DNA of 64,000 bases from Polaromonas sp. OV174. Its GTDB lineage: Bacteria; Pseudomonadota; Gammaproteobacteria; Burkholderiales; Burkholderiaceae_C. Of this stretch, positions 1 through 8,341 are shown piece by piece (within the stretch, counting starts at the first letter, position 1; every line of letters begins with the position of its first letter). A program made the position numbers and the translations under genes. The stretch covers positions 1 through 64,000 of the forward strand of contig NZ_FOKZ01000022.1 in NCBI RefSeq assembly GCF_900112285.1, in the 5' to 3' direction. The notes under the pieces were generated by a model. It searched no databases and was not told the DNA's origin. It saw only the letters and a list, made by a program, of their open reading frames with translations.

Positions 1-546
1 CCGGCAGGTAGGGTAGGTAGCTGGCAGGCATCAAGCTCTAACGTCCAGACTTCACCAAACGATGACTTCAGGCTTCTGCCGCGCAGACTCCTAGGTAAAA
101 AGAAAGAGTTAACTTTGATCTATCCCGAAAAACCGCGGAATAACATGGTGTCTTGTGAAATAACATGCCAAGAAAAATTCGAAAAAACTGTTTTCTATTA
201 TTAAGTTGGATCGCTGGTCTGCATGAATGCAAAGGTCTATTGGTTTTGCCGAAGTCGCCGCCCAGGTGGTTTTCGCGCTTCCCCTTGCTGGGCAAGCTGT
301 GAGGGGTTAACCAGCAGGCACTATGCCCGAAAAAGATTCGAAACCGACCATGCCTGTACGTGGTTTTCAGCCTTTGGCTTGGCTTGAGGCCTCTTCACAA
401 CATGCGCTTCCTGTAGAACGAGAAACATACAAGCTACAAGCCCCGACTAAAACCCTTGCCATCAAAGTTTTGTCCTCGCCCGGGAACTTCTCGCCGTCTA
501 AACTCACGAACCAGCGGCCAATTTTCAATTGAGGGTGGATAAAAGG
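1..546. other. Leading region without a recognisable gene
   Basis: No open frame here resembles a known protein, and the few short frames have no convincing ribosome binding site. The stretch is less GC-rich than its surroundings between about 100 and 240. It presumably holds the promoter of dsbB, but I could not pick out a clear -35/-10 pair. The left edge may carry the end of an upstream gene that I cannot identify. Confidence 0.4.
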
Positions 547-1059
547 ATGACGATGTTTTTGACTTACTCCGATAAAGTGCCGCGCCGTGTGCTGGCGCTG
601 GTGTCTATGGTCTGCGTGGCCCTGCTGGCCTTCGGTCTGTATTTGCAGCATGTGGTGGGGCTGGAGCCTTGCCCCATGTGCATCGTGCAGCGTTACGCGC
701 TGGTGCTGGTGGCCCTGGTGTCCGGCATCACCGCTGCTACCGATAAAAAAGGGCTGCAGTTCACGGGTCTGGGCCTGCTGATATTGACTGCTGGTTTCGG
801 TGCTTTTGTGGCGGCTCGCCAGAGCTTTTTGCAGTGGTATCCACCCGAAGTCGCCTCCTGCGGCCGTGACTTTTACGGAATGATTGAAACCTTTCCGCTC
901 AAGCGCGCCATCCCCATGATCTTCAAGGGCAGCGGCGACTGCAGCAAGGTCGACTGGACTTTCCTGGGCGCTTCGATTGCCAACTGGTCCTTTGTCTGCT
1001 TTGTCGCTATCACCGTGGTGGCGCTGGTGCTGGTGGTCCGCCTGGCGCGCAAGCCTTAA
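547..1059 (+). CDS. dsbB: Disulfide bond formation protein B
   Basis: Inner-membrane quinone reductase that reoxidises periplasmic DsbA and passes electrons to the respiratory quinone pool. The 170-residue product has four hydrophobic segments. The first redox pair is the CPMC motif (Cys42 and Cys45) just after TM1. The second pair is Cys107 and Cys134 in the long periplasmic loop between TM3 and TM4, which is the standard DsbB arrangement, and the length is normal. A TTG at 529 would add six residues and an ATG at 553 would remove two. I chose the ATG at 547; an AAAAGG just upstream suits 553 equally well. No dsbA is nearby, and the gene looks monocistronic. Confidence 0.93.
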   Translation: MTMFLTYSDKVPRRVLALVSMVCVALLAFGLYLQHVVGLEPCPMCIVQRYALVLVALVSGITAATDKKGLQFTGLGLLILTAGFGAFVAARQSFLQWYPPEVASCGRDFYGMIETFPLKRAIPMIFKGSGDCSKVDWTFLGASIANWSFVCFVAITVVALVLVVRLARKP

Positions 1060-1242
1060 GGCCTTGGCTCGCCGCTGAGCCGACTTACTCTGATGACCAG
1101 GTCCAGGCGACCTGGAGAAACGACCCGGATAAGCGGCAGGGCGCGTTTGCCCCCAACTTGCATGGTCAATCCCCGGCTATAGCTATAGGCCGGGCGCCCT
1201 GAGGCCCTCCTGCCCTCCTGAACTGAGACTGAGTGCCAAGAG

Positions 1243-1263
1243 GCCGTCCACCGCGTGGACGGC
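1243..1263. terminator. Perfect hairpin between dsbB and imuA
   Basis: A nine-base stem (GCCGTCCAC / GTGGACGGC) closes on a CGC loop. There is no U-tract after it on the + strand, so it is not a classical intrinsic terminator. It sits 184 bp after dsbB and about 30 bp before the LexA box and may insulate the imu promoter. Confidence 0.35.
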
Positions 1264-1292
1264 GTCAAGGTATCGCCGCAAAGCTGTAAATA

Positions 1293-1308
1293 CTGTATAT
1301 TTGTACAG
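1293..1308 (+). promoter_or_regulatory. LexA box upstream of imuA
   Basis: The sequence CTGT-ATATTTGT-ACAG matches the CTGT-N8-ACAG LexA operator exactly. It ends 27 bp before the imuA ATG and overlaps an AT-rich TATATT that could be the -10 element. The same pattern precedes lexA at 61106, so SOS control of the cassette is very likely. Confidence 0.9.
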
Positions 1309-1335
1309 TTAAATATGCAGTTTTGAGGCCTCACC

Positions 1336-2148
1336 ATGCTTTCCCCGATTCCTGTGGACCGCGCCTTGCCGGAACTTGCCCATGTGTGGCGGGCCGGCGA
1401 GCTGGGCAGCGCCAGCCTGCCAAGCATTGGCACGGGTTACGCAGCGCTTGATGCCGTGCTGCCCGGCGGCGGTTGGCCGCAGGGTGCGCTGATCGAGGTG
1501 TTGCAGCCGCAGGCCGGCATGCAGGAATGGGGTTTGGCCTTACCGGCCCTGGCTGCCGTGCAGGCGCAGAACAGCCAAGGGCTGAGCGTGCTGGTGGGGC
1601 TGCCTTATCTGCCCTTTGGCCCGGCGCTGGGGGCGCGCCAGTTCAATATGCAGCGCCTGCTGTGCGTCAAGGCCAGGCAGGGCGATGCCCCTTCGCTGTT
1701 GTGGGCCACGCGCGAGGCCTTGCAATGCGCCGACGTGGCTGCCGTGCTGTCCTGGCTGCCCGACGCCCGCAGCGCGCATTTGCGCCGCCTGCAGATGGCC
1801 GCGCATGCACACCACAAGCTGCTGTTTGTCTTTCGAACGCCACGCGCGCAGCAGGAGTCCTCGCCCGCGCCGCTGCGCCTGCTGCTCGAAGGCGTGACGA
1901 GCGAGGCCGCCAATCTGCGGGTCCATGTGCTCAAGCGCCGCGGCCCGCCGCTGGCGGCGCCGGTGCTGCTGGACACGCGGCCGGCCCGGCTGGCGGCGCT
2001 GCTGGCGGCCAGCCGCGAGCGGGCGCGCCGCCAGCGCGAAGAGGCCGCGCCCAGGCGGCTGCCTTCCTTTGCTTCGCTTCTCGCCACCTCACCGCAAAGC
2101 TCTGTCCATGCGCTGCTGGATCGCATTGCACACCTCGATCACCACTGA
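1336..2148 (+). CDS. imuA: Translesion synthesis-associated protein ImuA
   Basis: First gene of the SOS-inducible mutasome cassette. ImuA is a RecA/SulA-related accessory protein needed together with ImuB for DnaE2-dependent mutagenesis. The 270-residue product has the family's N-terminal GTGYAALDAVLPGGGWP block (about residues 32-48) followed by a degenerate RecA-like core without an intact Walker A. The ATG at 1336 lies just behind the LexA box. The 3' end overlaps imuB by 41 bp, implying translational coupling. Identity rests on the conserved N-terminal block plus the imuB-dnaE2 context. Confidence 0.88.
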   Translation: MLSPIPVDRALPELAHVWRAGELGSASLPSIGTGYAALDAVLPGGGWPQGALIEVLQPQAGMQEWGLALPALAAVQAQNSQGLSVLVGLPYLPFGPALGARQFNMQRLLCVKARQGDAPSLLWATREALQCADVAAVLSWLPDARSAHLRRLQMAAHAHHKLLFVFRTPRAQQESSPAPLRLLLEGVTSEAANLRVHVLKRRGPPLAAPVLLDTRPARLAALLAASRERARRQREEAAPRRLPSFASLLATSPQSSVHALLDRIAHLDHH

Positions 2149-3571
2149 GCCCGCTCAGGCCGCGTGGGACAGCGCCGCCGTGCAGCGGGCGGTGGCCTGT
2201 ATTGCGCTGGGCTTGACGCCGCGTGTGGCGCTGCTCGACGAGGCCGTGCTGCTGGAGGTGAGCGGCAGCCTGCGCCTGTTTGGTGGCCTGGTCCGCCTTA
2301 TGCAGTTGCTGGAGCGACGTTTGCTCGATTTTTTCGAGTCAAACAAGGCTGTAGCGCTTATTCAACGGGCGCAAGGTGCTACTTCTTTGATAGCGTTGGG
2401 GCGGTTGCGCATGAAGATCGAATCCTCAGAGAGCGAACCCCCAGCAGCGCTGCGCCAGCGTGTCGCCGACCTGCCCATGCACACCCTGAGCGCGGCGCGC
2501 CCGCATCTGGGCGTGCTCGAACGCATAGGCTGCCGCAGCTGGGACGACCTGCTGCGCCTGCCGCGCGACGGCGTGGCCAGGCGGTTTGGCGCGGAGCTGC
2601 TAGCCGCGCTGGACCGCGCTCGCGGCAGCGTGCCCGACAACTACGACTGGCAGGTGCTGCCCGAGCAGTTTGAGGAAAAACTGGAACTCGACACGCTGGT
2701 CAGCCACGGCCAGTCGCTGATGGCCGGGGCCGAGCGCCTGCTGCTTCACCTGCAGGCCTGGCTGCTGGGCCGGCAAAGCGGGCTGAGTGCGCTCAGGCTG
2801 ACCTGGCACCTGGACCAACGCCGCTTTCAATCCGACGACGTGCCCCCCACCGGCGAGCTGGAGATTCGCACCGCCCAGCCCGCGCAGGATTTGCGCCATG
2901 TCGCGCGCCTGATCGCCGAACACCTGGCGCAGCAAAAGTTGCCGGCGCCGGTGCATAGCTTGAGCCTGCAGTCGCTGGTGACCGAGCGCCTGGCCGATGC
3001 CGCCGCCGCCACCGCCAGCCTGCTGATGGCCGAACGCAAGCAGGGCGACAGCGCGCTCGAGTTGGTCGAGCGCCTGAGCGCACGCCTGGGCGCGGCCAAT
3101 GTGCAAGCCTGGCAAGCCGCGGCCGATCACCGGCCCGAGCGCATGCAGCGCTGGGTGAATGCCCAGAGCGCTATTCAATCGATAGCTGGTGGCGCCCGTC
3201 TTATAAGGGCTGGGGGCCTAAAAGGCTTGAAAAATCCGGTTTCGGGCGAAACCCGGGCCGACGCCCTTTATCCCACCTGGCTGCTGCCCGAGCCGCTCAA
3301 GCTGCAGGTGCTGCGCGACAGCCCGCTCTACCAGGGCACGCTGGTGCGCCTAGCCGGGCCGCAGCGGCTGGAGGCCAGCGGCTGGCTCATGTCCGGTGAG
3401 GCGAATGACGTGGCGGAGGGTGCCCGTGGCAAGCCGCCGGCCATGCGCGACTACTTCATCTACCGCAGCCCGCTGGCGGGTTTGTTGTGGATTTACAGCG
3501 AACGCCTGGCGCTGGATAGGCTACAGGCCGGGCAGCGGCGCGCCTGGTATCTGCATGGCTTTTTTGCCTGA
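2108..3571 (+). CDS. imuB: Y-family polymerase-like protein ImuB
   Basis: Catalytically inactive Y-family polymerase homologue that bridges DnaE2 to the beta clamp during lesion bypass. The 487-residue product opens with MRCWIALH and has the LLEVSGSLRLFGG block (about residues 48-60), the thumb/little-finger region, and the C-terminal ADHRPERMQRW motif. The frame is open further upstream, but ATG 2108 gives the family-like beginning. LFGG falls about 50 residues earlier than in ImuB from pseudomonads, as I recall it, so the N-terminus is short. Two copies of the dispersed repeat lie in frame, at residues about 80-96 and 354-373. It ends 7 bp before, or 17 bp inside, dnaE2 depending on the dnaE2 start. 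Confidence 0.88.
   Translation: MRCWIALHTSITTEPAQAAWDSAAVQRAVACIALGLTPRVALLDEAVLLEVSGSLRLFGGLVRLMQLLERRLLDFFESNKAVALIQRAQGATSLIALGRLRMKIESSESEPPAALRQRVADLPMHTLSAARPHLGVLERIGCRSWDDLLRLPRDGVARRFGAELLAALDRARGSVPDNYDWQVLPEQFEEKLELDTLVSHGQSLMAGAERLLLHLQAWLLGRQSGLSALRLTWHLDQRRFQSDDVPPTGELEIRTAQPAQDLRHVARLIAEHLAQQKLPAPVHSLSLQSLVTERLADAAAATASLLMAERKQGDSALELVERLSARLGAANVQAWQAAADHRPERMQRWVNAQSAIQSIAGGARLIRAGGLKGLKNPVSGETRADALYPTWLLPEPLKLQVLRDSPLYQGTLVRLAGPQRLEASGWLMSGEANDVAEGARGKPPAMRDYFIYRSPLAGLLWIYSERLALDRLQAGQRRAWYLHGFFA
2347..2394 (+). repeat. Dispersed ~50 bp repeat, copy A (in imuB)
   Basis: It matches the core elements shared by the copies in this window: GGCYTYTAGC, about 8 variable bases, (GA)CGGGCG, then GTAGCTAT-like, and a terminal ATAGC. 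It is preceded by an AGTCAAACAAG that also precedes copy B in hrpA. It is read through in frame in imuB as AVALIQRAQGATSLIA. Confidence 0.7.
3170..3226 (-). repeat. Dispersed ~50 bp repeat, copy C (in imuB)
   Basis: Reverse-oriented copy. On the minus strand it reads CCCCAGCCC, a spacer, GACGGGCG, a short spacer, CAGCTATC, then GAATAGC. In imuB it encodes SAIQSIAGGARLIRAGGLKG, a stretch with no counterpart I recognise in ImuB proteins. Confidence 0.7.
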
Positions 3572-3578
3572 GCTTGTC

Positions 3579-6500
3579 ATGTCGGCCATCCCACTTCCAG
3601 AGCTTCCCCAACTTCCTGAATACGCCGAGTTGCACGCGCTGAGCAACTTCAGCTTCCAGCGCGGCGCCTCGCACGCGCAGGAGCTGGTGGAGCGCGCCGC
3701 CCGTCTGGGCTACCGGGCGATGGCCATCACCGATGAATGTTCGGTCGCCGGCGTGGTGCGGGCGCATGTCGCGGCCAAGGCGGTGGGGCTGCAGCTCTTG
3801 CCGGGCGCCGAGTTCCTGGTGCAGGCGGCGCAGACGGAACAGGCCTTTCGCCTGGTGGTGTTGCCGCACAACGCCGCCGGCTGGGGCAATCTGTGTGAGT
3901 TCATCACCGCTGCCAGGCAGGCCGGCGACGATGTTGCAAAAGGCAGCTACCGGGTCGCCCTGGGCGAGAGTGACTTTGCGCTGCTGGCCGACTGCGAGGT
4001 CTTGCTTGTGCCCTTGCCGAATGCTATTAATACAGAAGCGCTTTGCGCCCATGCTGCCTGGGCCACAGGCCTTTTTGGCTTGAATGCCTGGCTGGCCGTC
4101 GAACTGCTGCAAGGCCTGGACGACGCGTTGCGCCTGCAGCAGCTGCAGCAGGTCGCCGGCCGCACCGGCCTGCGCCTGGTGGCGGCGGGCAATGTGCTGA
4201 TGCATGTGCGCTCACGCAAGCCGCTGCACGATGTGATGACCGCCATAGCGCTGGGCAAAACCGTGCACGAATGCGGCTTTGCCTTGCAGGCCAACGCCGA
4301 GGCGCACCTGCGCCCGCGCATGCGCTTGGCCGGCATTTACCCGGCCGACTTGCTGCGTGCCACGCTGGCGGTGGCGGCGCGCTGCCGCTTCAGCCTGGAC
4401 GAGATTCGCGGGCTCTACCGTTATCCGCGCGAGGACATGGTGCCGGTGGCCGAAACGCCGGCGCGCTGGTTGCGGCGGCTGACCTGGCAGGGCGCCCACG
4501 GGCGTTACCCGCAGCGCCTCCCCCGAAAAATCAGGCGGCAACTGGGCAAGGAGCTGGACTTGATCTCGGAGCTGGGCTACGAGATGTACTTCATCACCGT
4601 GCATGACATCGTGCGTTTTGCCCGGGGGCAGCAGATTCTTTGCCAGGGCCGTGGCTCGGCGGCCAATTCGGCCGTGTGTTTTTGCCTGGGCGTCACCGCC
4701 GTCAATCCGCAGGAAAGCAAGTTGTTGTTTGAGCGTTTCATCAGCCGCGAGCGCCGCGAGCCGCCCGACATCGATGTGGACTTCGAGCATGAACGGCGTG
4801 AGGAGGTGATCCAGTACATCTACCAAAAATACGGCCACGACCGCGCCGCCCTGGCCGCCACCGTGATCCGCTACCAGCCGCGCAGCGCGATCTGCGATGT
4901 CGGCAAGGCGCTGGGGGTGGCGCCCGACTTGATAGAGCGCTTTGCCAAAGAGCATTTCTGGTTTGACGGCAGCGAAGCGCTCCAGCAAAAACTTGAAGAG
5001 GCCGGCCTGCAGGGGCAGACCGGGCCGGTGTTGCAGTGGCTGGATCTGGCGGCGCAACTGATTGAGTTTCCGCGCCACCTGAGCCAGCATGTCGGCGGTT
5101 TTGTGCTGACGCAGGGCAAGCTGACGCGGCTGGTGCCGGTGCAGCCGGCGTCCATGGAGGCGCGCCGCATCATCCAGTGGGAAAAGCGCGATCTGGAAGC
5201 GATGGGCCTGCTCAAGGTCGATGTGTTGGCGCTGGGCATGTTGTCGGCGATTCGCCGCTGCCTGGCGCTGGTGAACCAGACAAGCCGCAGCCAATATGAG
5301 ATGCACACGATTCCCCTGGAGGATGAAAAAACCTACGACATGATTTGCGCGGCCGACACCGTGGGCGTGTTCCAGATCGAGAGCCGGGCGCAGATGTCCA
5401 TGCTGCCGCGTCTGAAGCCACGCAGTTATTACGACCTGGTGGTGGAGGTCGCCATCGTGCGGCCAGGCCCCATCCAGGGCGGCATGGTGCACCCCTACCT
5501 CAAACAGCGCGAAATATTTGCGCGTACCGGCAGCGTCGTGCCCGAATACCCGGCACTCAATCCGGCGCTGAAGCGCACCCTGGGCATACCCATCTTCCAG
5601 GAGCAGGTCATGCAAATCGCCATGATTGCCGCCGACTTCACGCCGGGCGAGGCCGACGATTTGCGCCGCTCCATGGCGGCCTGGAAACGTGAGGGCGGGG
5701 TGGGGCGTTTTCATGGCCGGCTGGTCAATGCCAAGGTCAAAAATGGCTACAGCGCCGATTTTTCGGAGCGCATCTTCAAGCAGATCCTGGGCTTTGGCGA
5801 CTACGGTTTCCCCGAAAGCCACGCCGCCAGTTTTGCCAAGCTGGTCTATGTGAGCAGCTGGCTCAAGTGCCACGAACCCGCCTGTTTTCTGGCGGCGCTG
5901 CTCAACTCGCAACCCATGGGTTTTTATGCCCCCGCGCAACTGGTGCAGGACGCGCGCCGGCATGGCGTGGAGGTGCGCGCCGTGGACGTGACGGCCAGCG
6001 CCTGGGATTGCACGCTGGAGCCCGTCAAGGAAGCGGCCCAGCCTGCGGTGCGGCTGGGCCTGCGTCTGGTGGCCGGCCTGCGCGAAGACGCCGCCAGCCG
6101 GCTGCTGGCGGCTCGCGTCCAGGCGGTTTTCACCTCCACCGAAGACCTGGTGTCGCGCGCCCAGCTCGGCACGCAGGAGGTCAACGCCCTGGCCGCCGCC
6201 GACGCCTTGCAGCCGCTGGCCGGCCACCGGCGCCAGCAGGTGTGGGAGGCCGCCGCCATTCGCCCCGCGCCGGCCTTGCTCAAGTCCGTGCCCACGCATG
6301 AAACGGCGCTTGCGCTGCCTGAAACGCCCGAAGGCGAAAACATCTTGTTCGATTACCAGGCCACCGGGCTGACCTTGCGCCGCCACCCCGTGGCCCTGCT
6401 GCGGCCACGGCTGGCGCGCCTGGGCCTGCTTTGCGCCAGTGAGCTGCACGCCTTGCCCAACGGCGAAGCGGTCGCGGCCTGCGGCATCGTCACGGTGCGC

Positions 6501-6758
6501 CAGCAGCCGCAAACCGCCAAAGGCACCATCTTCCTCACGCTGGAAGACGAAACCGGCCCCATCAATGTGATTGTCTGGAAATCGCTGCGCGAGCGGCAGC
6601 GCAGCGAAGTCCGGCATGCCCGGCTGCTGGTGGTGTACGGCGTGTGGCAGCGCAGTTCAGCGGGCGATGGGGCCGCTTGTCACCTGGTGGCGCAGCGGCT
6701 GCAAGACCTCACGCCCTGGCTGGGGCGGCTGGGGACTTCCAGCCGTGATTTTCATTAG
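3579..6758 (+). CDS. dnaE2: Error-prone DNA polymerase DnaE2 (ImuC)
   Basis: C-family polymerase used for SOS mutagenesis with ImuA and ImuB. The 1059-residue length is typical of DnaE2, shorter than replicative DnaE. Visible parts in order are an N-terminal PHP domain (HALSNFSFQRGAS, about residues 17-29), the palm with catalytic PDIDVDFEHERR, the fingers with the GDYGFPESHAASFA block, and a C-terminal OB fold (GIVTVRQQPQTAKGTIF). ATG 3579 begins MSAIPLPELP, 7 bp after the imuB stop; ATG 3555 would overlap imuB by 17 bp. One copy of the dispersed repeat lies within the PHP region (about residues 149-167). Confidence 0.94.
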   Translation: MSAIPLPELPQLPEYAELHALSNFSFQRGASHAQELVERAARLGYRAMAITDECSVAGVVRAHVAAKAVGLQLLPGAEFLVQAAQTEQAFRLVVLPHNAAGWGNLCEFITAARQAGDDVAKGSYRVALGESDFALLADCEVLLVPLPNAINTEALCAHAAWATGLFGLNAWLAVELLQGLDDALRLQQLQQVAGRTGLRLVAAGNVLMHVRSRKPLHDVMTAIALGKTVHECGFALQANAEAHLRPRMRLAGIYPADLLRATLAVAARCRFSLDEIRGLYRYPREDMVPVAETPARWLRRLTWQGAHGRYPQRLPRKIRRQLGKELDLISELGYEMYFITVHDIVRFARGQQILCQGRGSAANSAVCFCLGVTAVNPQESKLLFERFISRERREPPDIDVDFEHERREEVIQYIYQKYGHDRAALAATVIRYQPRSAICDVGKALGVAPDLIERFAKEHFWFDGSEALQQKLEEAGLQGQTGPVLQWLDLAAQLIEFPRHLSQHVGGFVLTQGKLTRLVPVQPASMEARRIIQWEKRDLEAMGLLKVDVLALGMLSAIRRCLALVNQTSRSQYEMHTIPLEDEKTYDMICAADTVGVFQIESRAQMSMLPRLKPRSYYDLVVEVAIVRPGPIQGGMVHPYLKQREIFARTGSVVPEYPALNPALKRTLGIPIFQEQVMQIAMIAADFTPGEADDLRRSMAAWKREGGVGRFHGRLVNAKVKNGYSADFSERIFKQILGFGDYGFPESHAASFAKLVYVSSWLKCHEPACFLAALLNSQPMGFYAPAQLVQDARRHGVEVRAVDVTASAWDCTLEPVKEAAQPAVRLGLRLVAGLREDAASRLLAARVQAVFTSTEDLVSRAQLGTQEVNALAAADALQPLAGHRRQQVWEAAAIRPAPALLKSVPTHETALALPETPEGENILFDYQATGLTLRRHPVALLRPRLARLGLLCASELHALPNGEAVAACGIVTVRQQPQTAKGTIFLTLEDETGPINVIVWKSLRERQRSEVRHARLLVVYGVWQRSSAGDGAACHLVAQRLQDLTPWLGRLGTSSRDFH
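4023..4080 (-). repeat. Dispersed ~50 bp repeat, copy D (in dnaE2)
   Basis: Reverse-oriented, more diverged copy. On the minus strand the TGTGGCCC block, an ATGGGCG core, GCGCTTCTG in place of GTAGCTAT, and a terminal TTAATAGC are recognisable. It lies in the PHP-domain part of dnaE2, read as AINTEALCAHAAWATGLFG. Confidence 0.6.
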
Positions 6759-6771
6759 GGACGCTGGGGGC

Positions 6772-7422
6772 TTAGGGATGCTCGCGCCAGGCCTGTTGCA
6801 GCAGCGCGCAGACTTCCTCGTCGCTGACCTGCAAAAAGTCTTCGTACCACTGGCCTACCGCCCGAAACGGCTGCGGCGTCAGGGCGCAAATCACTTCATA
6901 GCCCTCATCCCGCAGCGCCTGGCAAGTGTCAGCGGCACCCACCGGAACGGCCGCCACCAGCTGCACCGGCTGCTGCTGGCCTATAGCCTGTAGCGCCGCG
7001 CGCATGGTCGAGCCCGTTGCCAGTCCGTCATCGACCACAATCACGCAGGCCTGGCGCAACTGGGGCGGCGCACGCTGGCCACGGTAGCGTTGTTCGCGCC
7101 TTAGCAGCTCGGCCTGTTCCCGCGCCACGACGGCGGCCAGCGCATCGGCACTGGGCATGAGGCCAGCCAGCGAGTTCATCACGCAGACGCCGCCGCCGGC
7201 GATCGCGCCCATGGCGTATTCCTCTTGGCCAGGCAGGCCCAGTTTGCGCACCACCTGCACATCCAGCGGGGCTTGCAGCGCGCGTGCCACTTCATAGCCC
7301 ACCACCACACCACCGCGCGGCAGGGCGAGTATCAGTAGCCGGGGCTGCTTGGCGTAGTGCGTCAGTTGCTCAGCTAGCACGCGTCCGGCCTGGCGACGGT
7401 CGCGAAAAGGCAGTTGCGTCAT
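6772..7422 (-). CDS. Phosphoribosyltransferase family protein
   Basis: Type I phosphoribosyltransferase fold of unknown substrate, 216 residues. The PRPP-binding signature VIVVDDGLATGSTMRAAL (about residues 127-144) is intact, and the N-terminal ALPRGGVVVGYEVA block is typical of a stand-alone uncharacterised PRT family. The start overlaps the stop of the upstream hydrolase by 4 bp (ATGA), so the two are translationally coupled. PRT and dienelactone-hydrolase-like domains are also found fused in other bacteria (from memory), which suggests they act together. Nucleotide salvage proper is not implied. Confidence 0.82.
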   Translation of the reverse strand: MTQLPFRDRRQAGRVLAEQLTHYAKQPRLLILALPRGGVVVGYEVARALQAPLDVQVVRKLGLPGQEEYAMGAIAGGGVCVMNSLAGLMPSADALAAVVAREQAELLRREQRYRGQRAPPQLRQACVIVVDDGLATGSTMRAALQAIGQQQPVQLVAAVPVGAADTCQALRDEGYEVICALTPQPFRAVGQWYEDFLQVSDEEVCALLQQAWREHP

Positions 7423-8114
7423 GATGCTTGCGAGGCGGGCTCCTGATGCATCAGGTGGCGGCTGAACCAGGAGGCGGCCAGTTCGGCCACCTGTTCCAGC
7501 GCGCCGTGTTCCTCGAATAAATGCGTGGCACCGGGCACAATGGCCAGCTGTTTTTCGCAGCGCATGTGCAGCAAGGCCTGCTCGTTCAGTTCCAGCACGG
7601 CGTGGTCGGCGCCGCCCACGATCAGCAGCGTGGGTGCCGTGACGGCGGCCAGCGCTACCGGTCCGGCCAAGTCCGGGCGACCTCCGCGCGAGACCACGGC
7701 GGCAATGCGCGGACCCAGTCTGGCCGCGTCGATGATGGCGGCGGCGCTGCCGGTACTGGCGCCGAAATAGCCTATGGGGGCGTGCTGCAACTCGGCTTGT
7801 GCCATGGCCCAGGTGGTGGCGTCCTGCATGCGGCGGGTAAGCAGGGCTATATCAAAGCAGTGTTCGCGGGTGTGCTCGTTGGCCTGCGCTTCCTGTGCCG
7901 TCAGCAGGTCAAACAGCAAGGTGGCCAAGCCGGCTTGCTGCAGACTTTTTGCCACCAGACGGTTGCGGGCGCTGTGTCGGCCGCTGCCGCTGCCGTGGGC
8001 AAACAGCACCACGCCACCATGGCCGGCCGGCACGGTCAGGTCACCGTAAAGCCAGGCATCGCCGCAGGGAATGCGGACTTCATGGGCCAGGAGGGCAGGT
8101 GTCAGACTGTTCAT
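7419..8114 (-). CDS. Alpha/beta hydrolase (dienelactone hydrolase-like)
   Basis: Predicted cytoplasmic serine hydrolase of 231 residues. The oxyanion-hole region is VVLFAHGSGSGRHS, the nucleophile elbow is GASTGSAAA (Ser at about 120), an acidic residue follows in VGGADHAVLE, and the catalytic His is in ATHLFEE near the C-terminus. A GGAG sits 8 bp before ATG 8114; the TTG at 8126 would add four residues and is less likely. It is first in a two-gene operon with the phosphoribosyltransferase. Substrate unknown. Confidence 0.8.
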   Translation of the reverse strand: MNSLTPALLAHEVRIPCGDAWLYGDLTVPAGHGGVVLFAHGSGSGRHSARNRLVAKSLQQAGLATLLFDLLTAQEAQANEHTREHCFDIALLTRRMQDATTWAMAQAELQHAPIGYFGASTGSAAAIIDAARLGPRIAAVVSRGGRPDLAGPVALAAVTAPTLLIVGGADHAVLELNEQALLHMRCEKQLAIVPGATHLFEEHGALEQVAELAASWFSRHLMHQEPASQAS

Positions 8115-8341
8115 GGAAGTCTCCAACTAGGGCATACGCTAGGCAAAGCCAGGAAGTGTGCTGTCAGAACGTTCGCATCTTTTACAGGAACGCCGCCGTA
8201 GGGCGATGGCTTTTTCTATTCTCAGGAGGAATGGCCTGCGAGTCCATACCTTTACAGGCCCTGTATGGGCCTATATTGCTACCAAATGCACGTCCCTTGC
8301 CGCCGCGTCAGGGTTTTTAGCGCCTGCAGCAGCTATGGCGC

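Noticed and set aside
410..480. A GTAGCTTGTATG stretch (minus strand) upstream of dsbB as a repeat copy
   Set aside because: Only one block fits, and the spacer before it is too short.
1178..1215. GGCTATAGCTATAGGCCGGGCGCC as another copy of the dispersed repeat
   Set aside because: It has GGGCG and TAGCTAT blocks, but spacing and order do not fit the eight good copies. Likely chance or too decayed to call.
4212..6617. An 801-codon open frame antisense to dnaE2
   Set aside because: It is the codon-bias mirror of a GC-rich gene: it has no recognisable domain and lies wholly opposite a well-supported polymerase gene.
8255..8295. GGCCTATATTGCTACC in the gap upstream of the hydrolase gene
   Set aside because: Only short pieces resemble the dispersed repeat; the central GACGGGCG block is absent.
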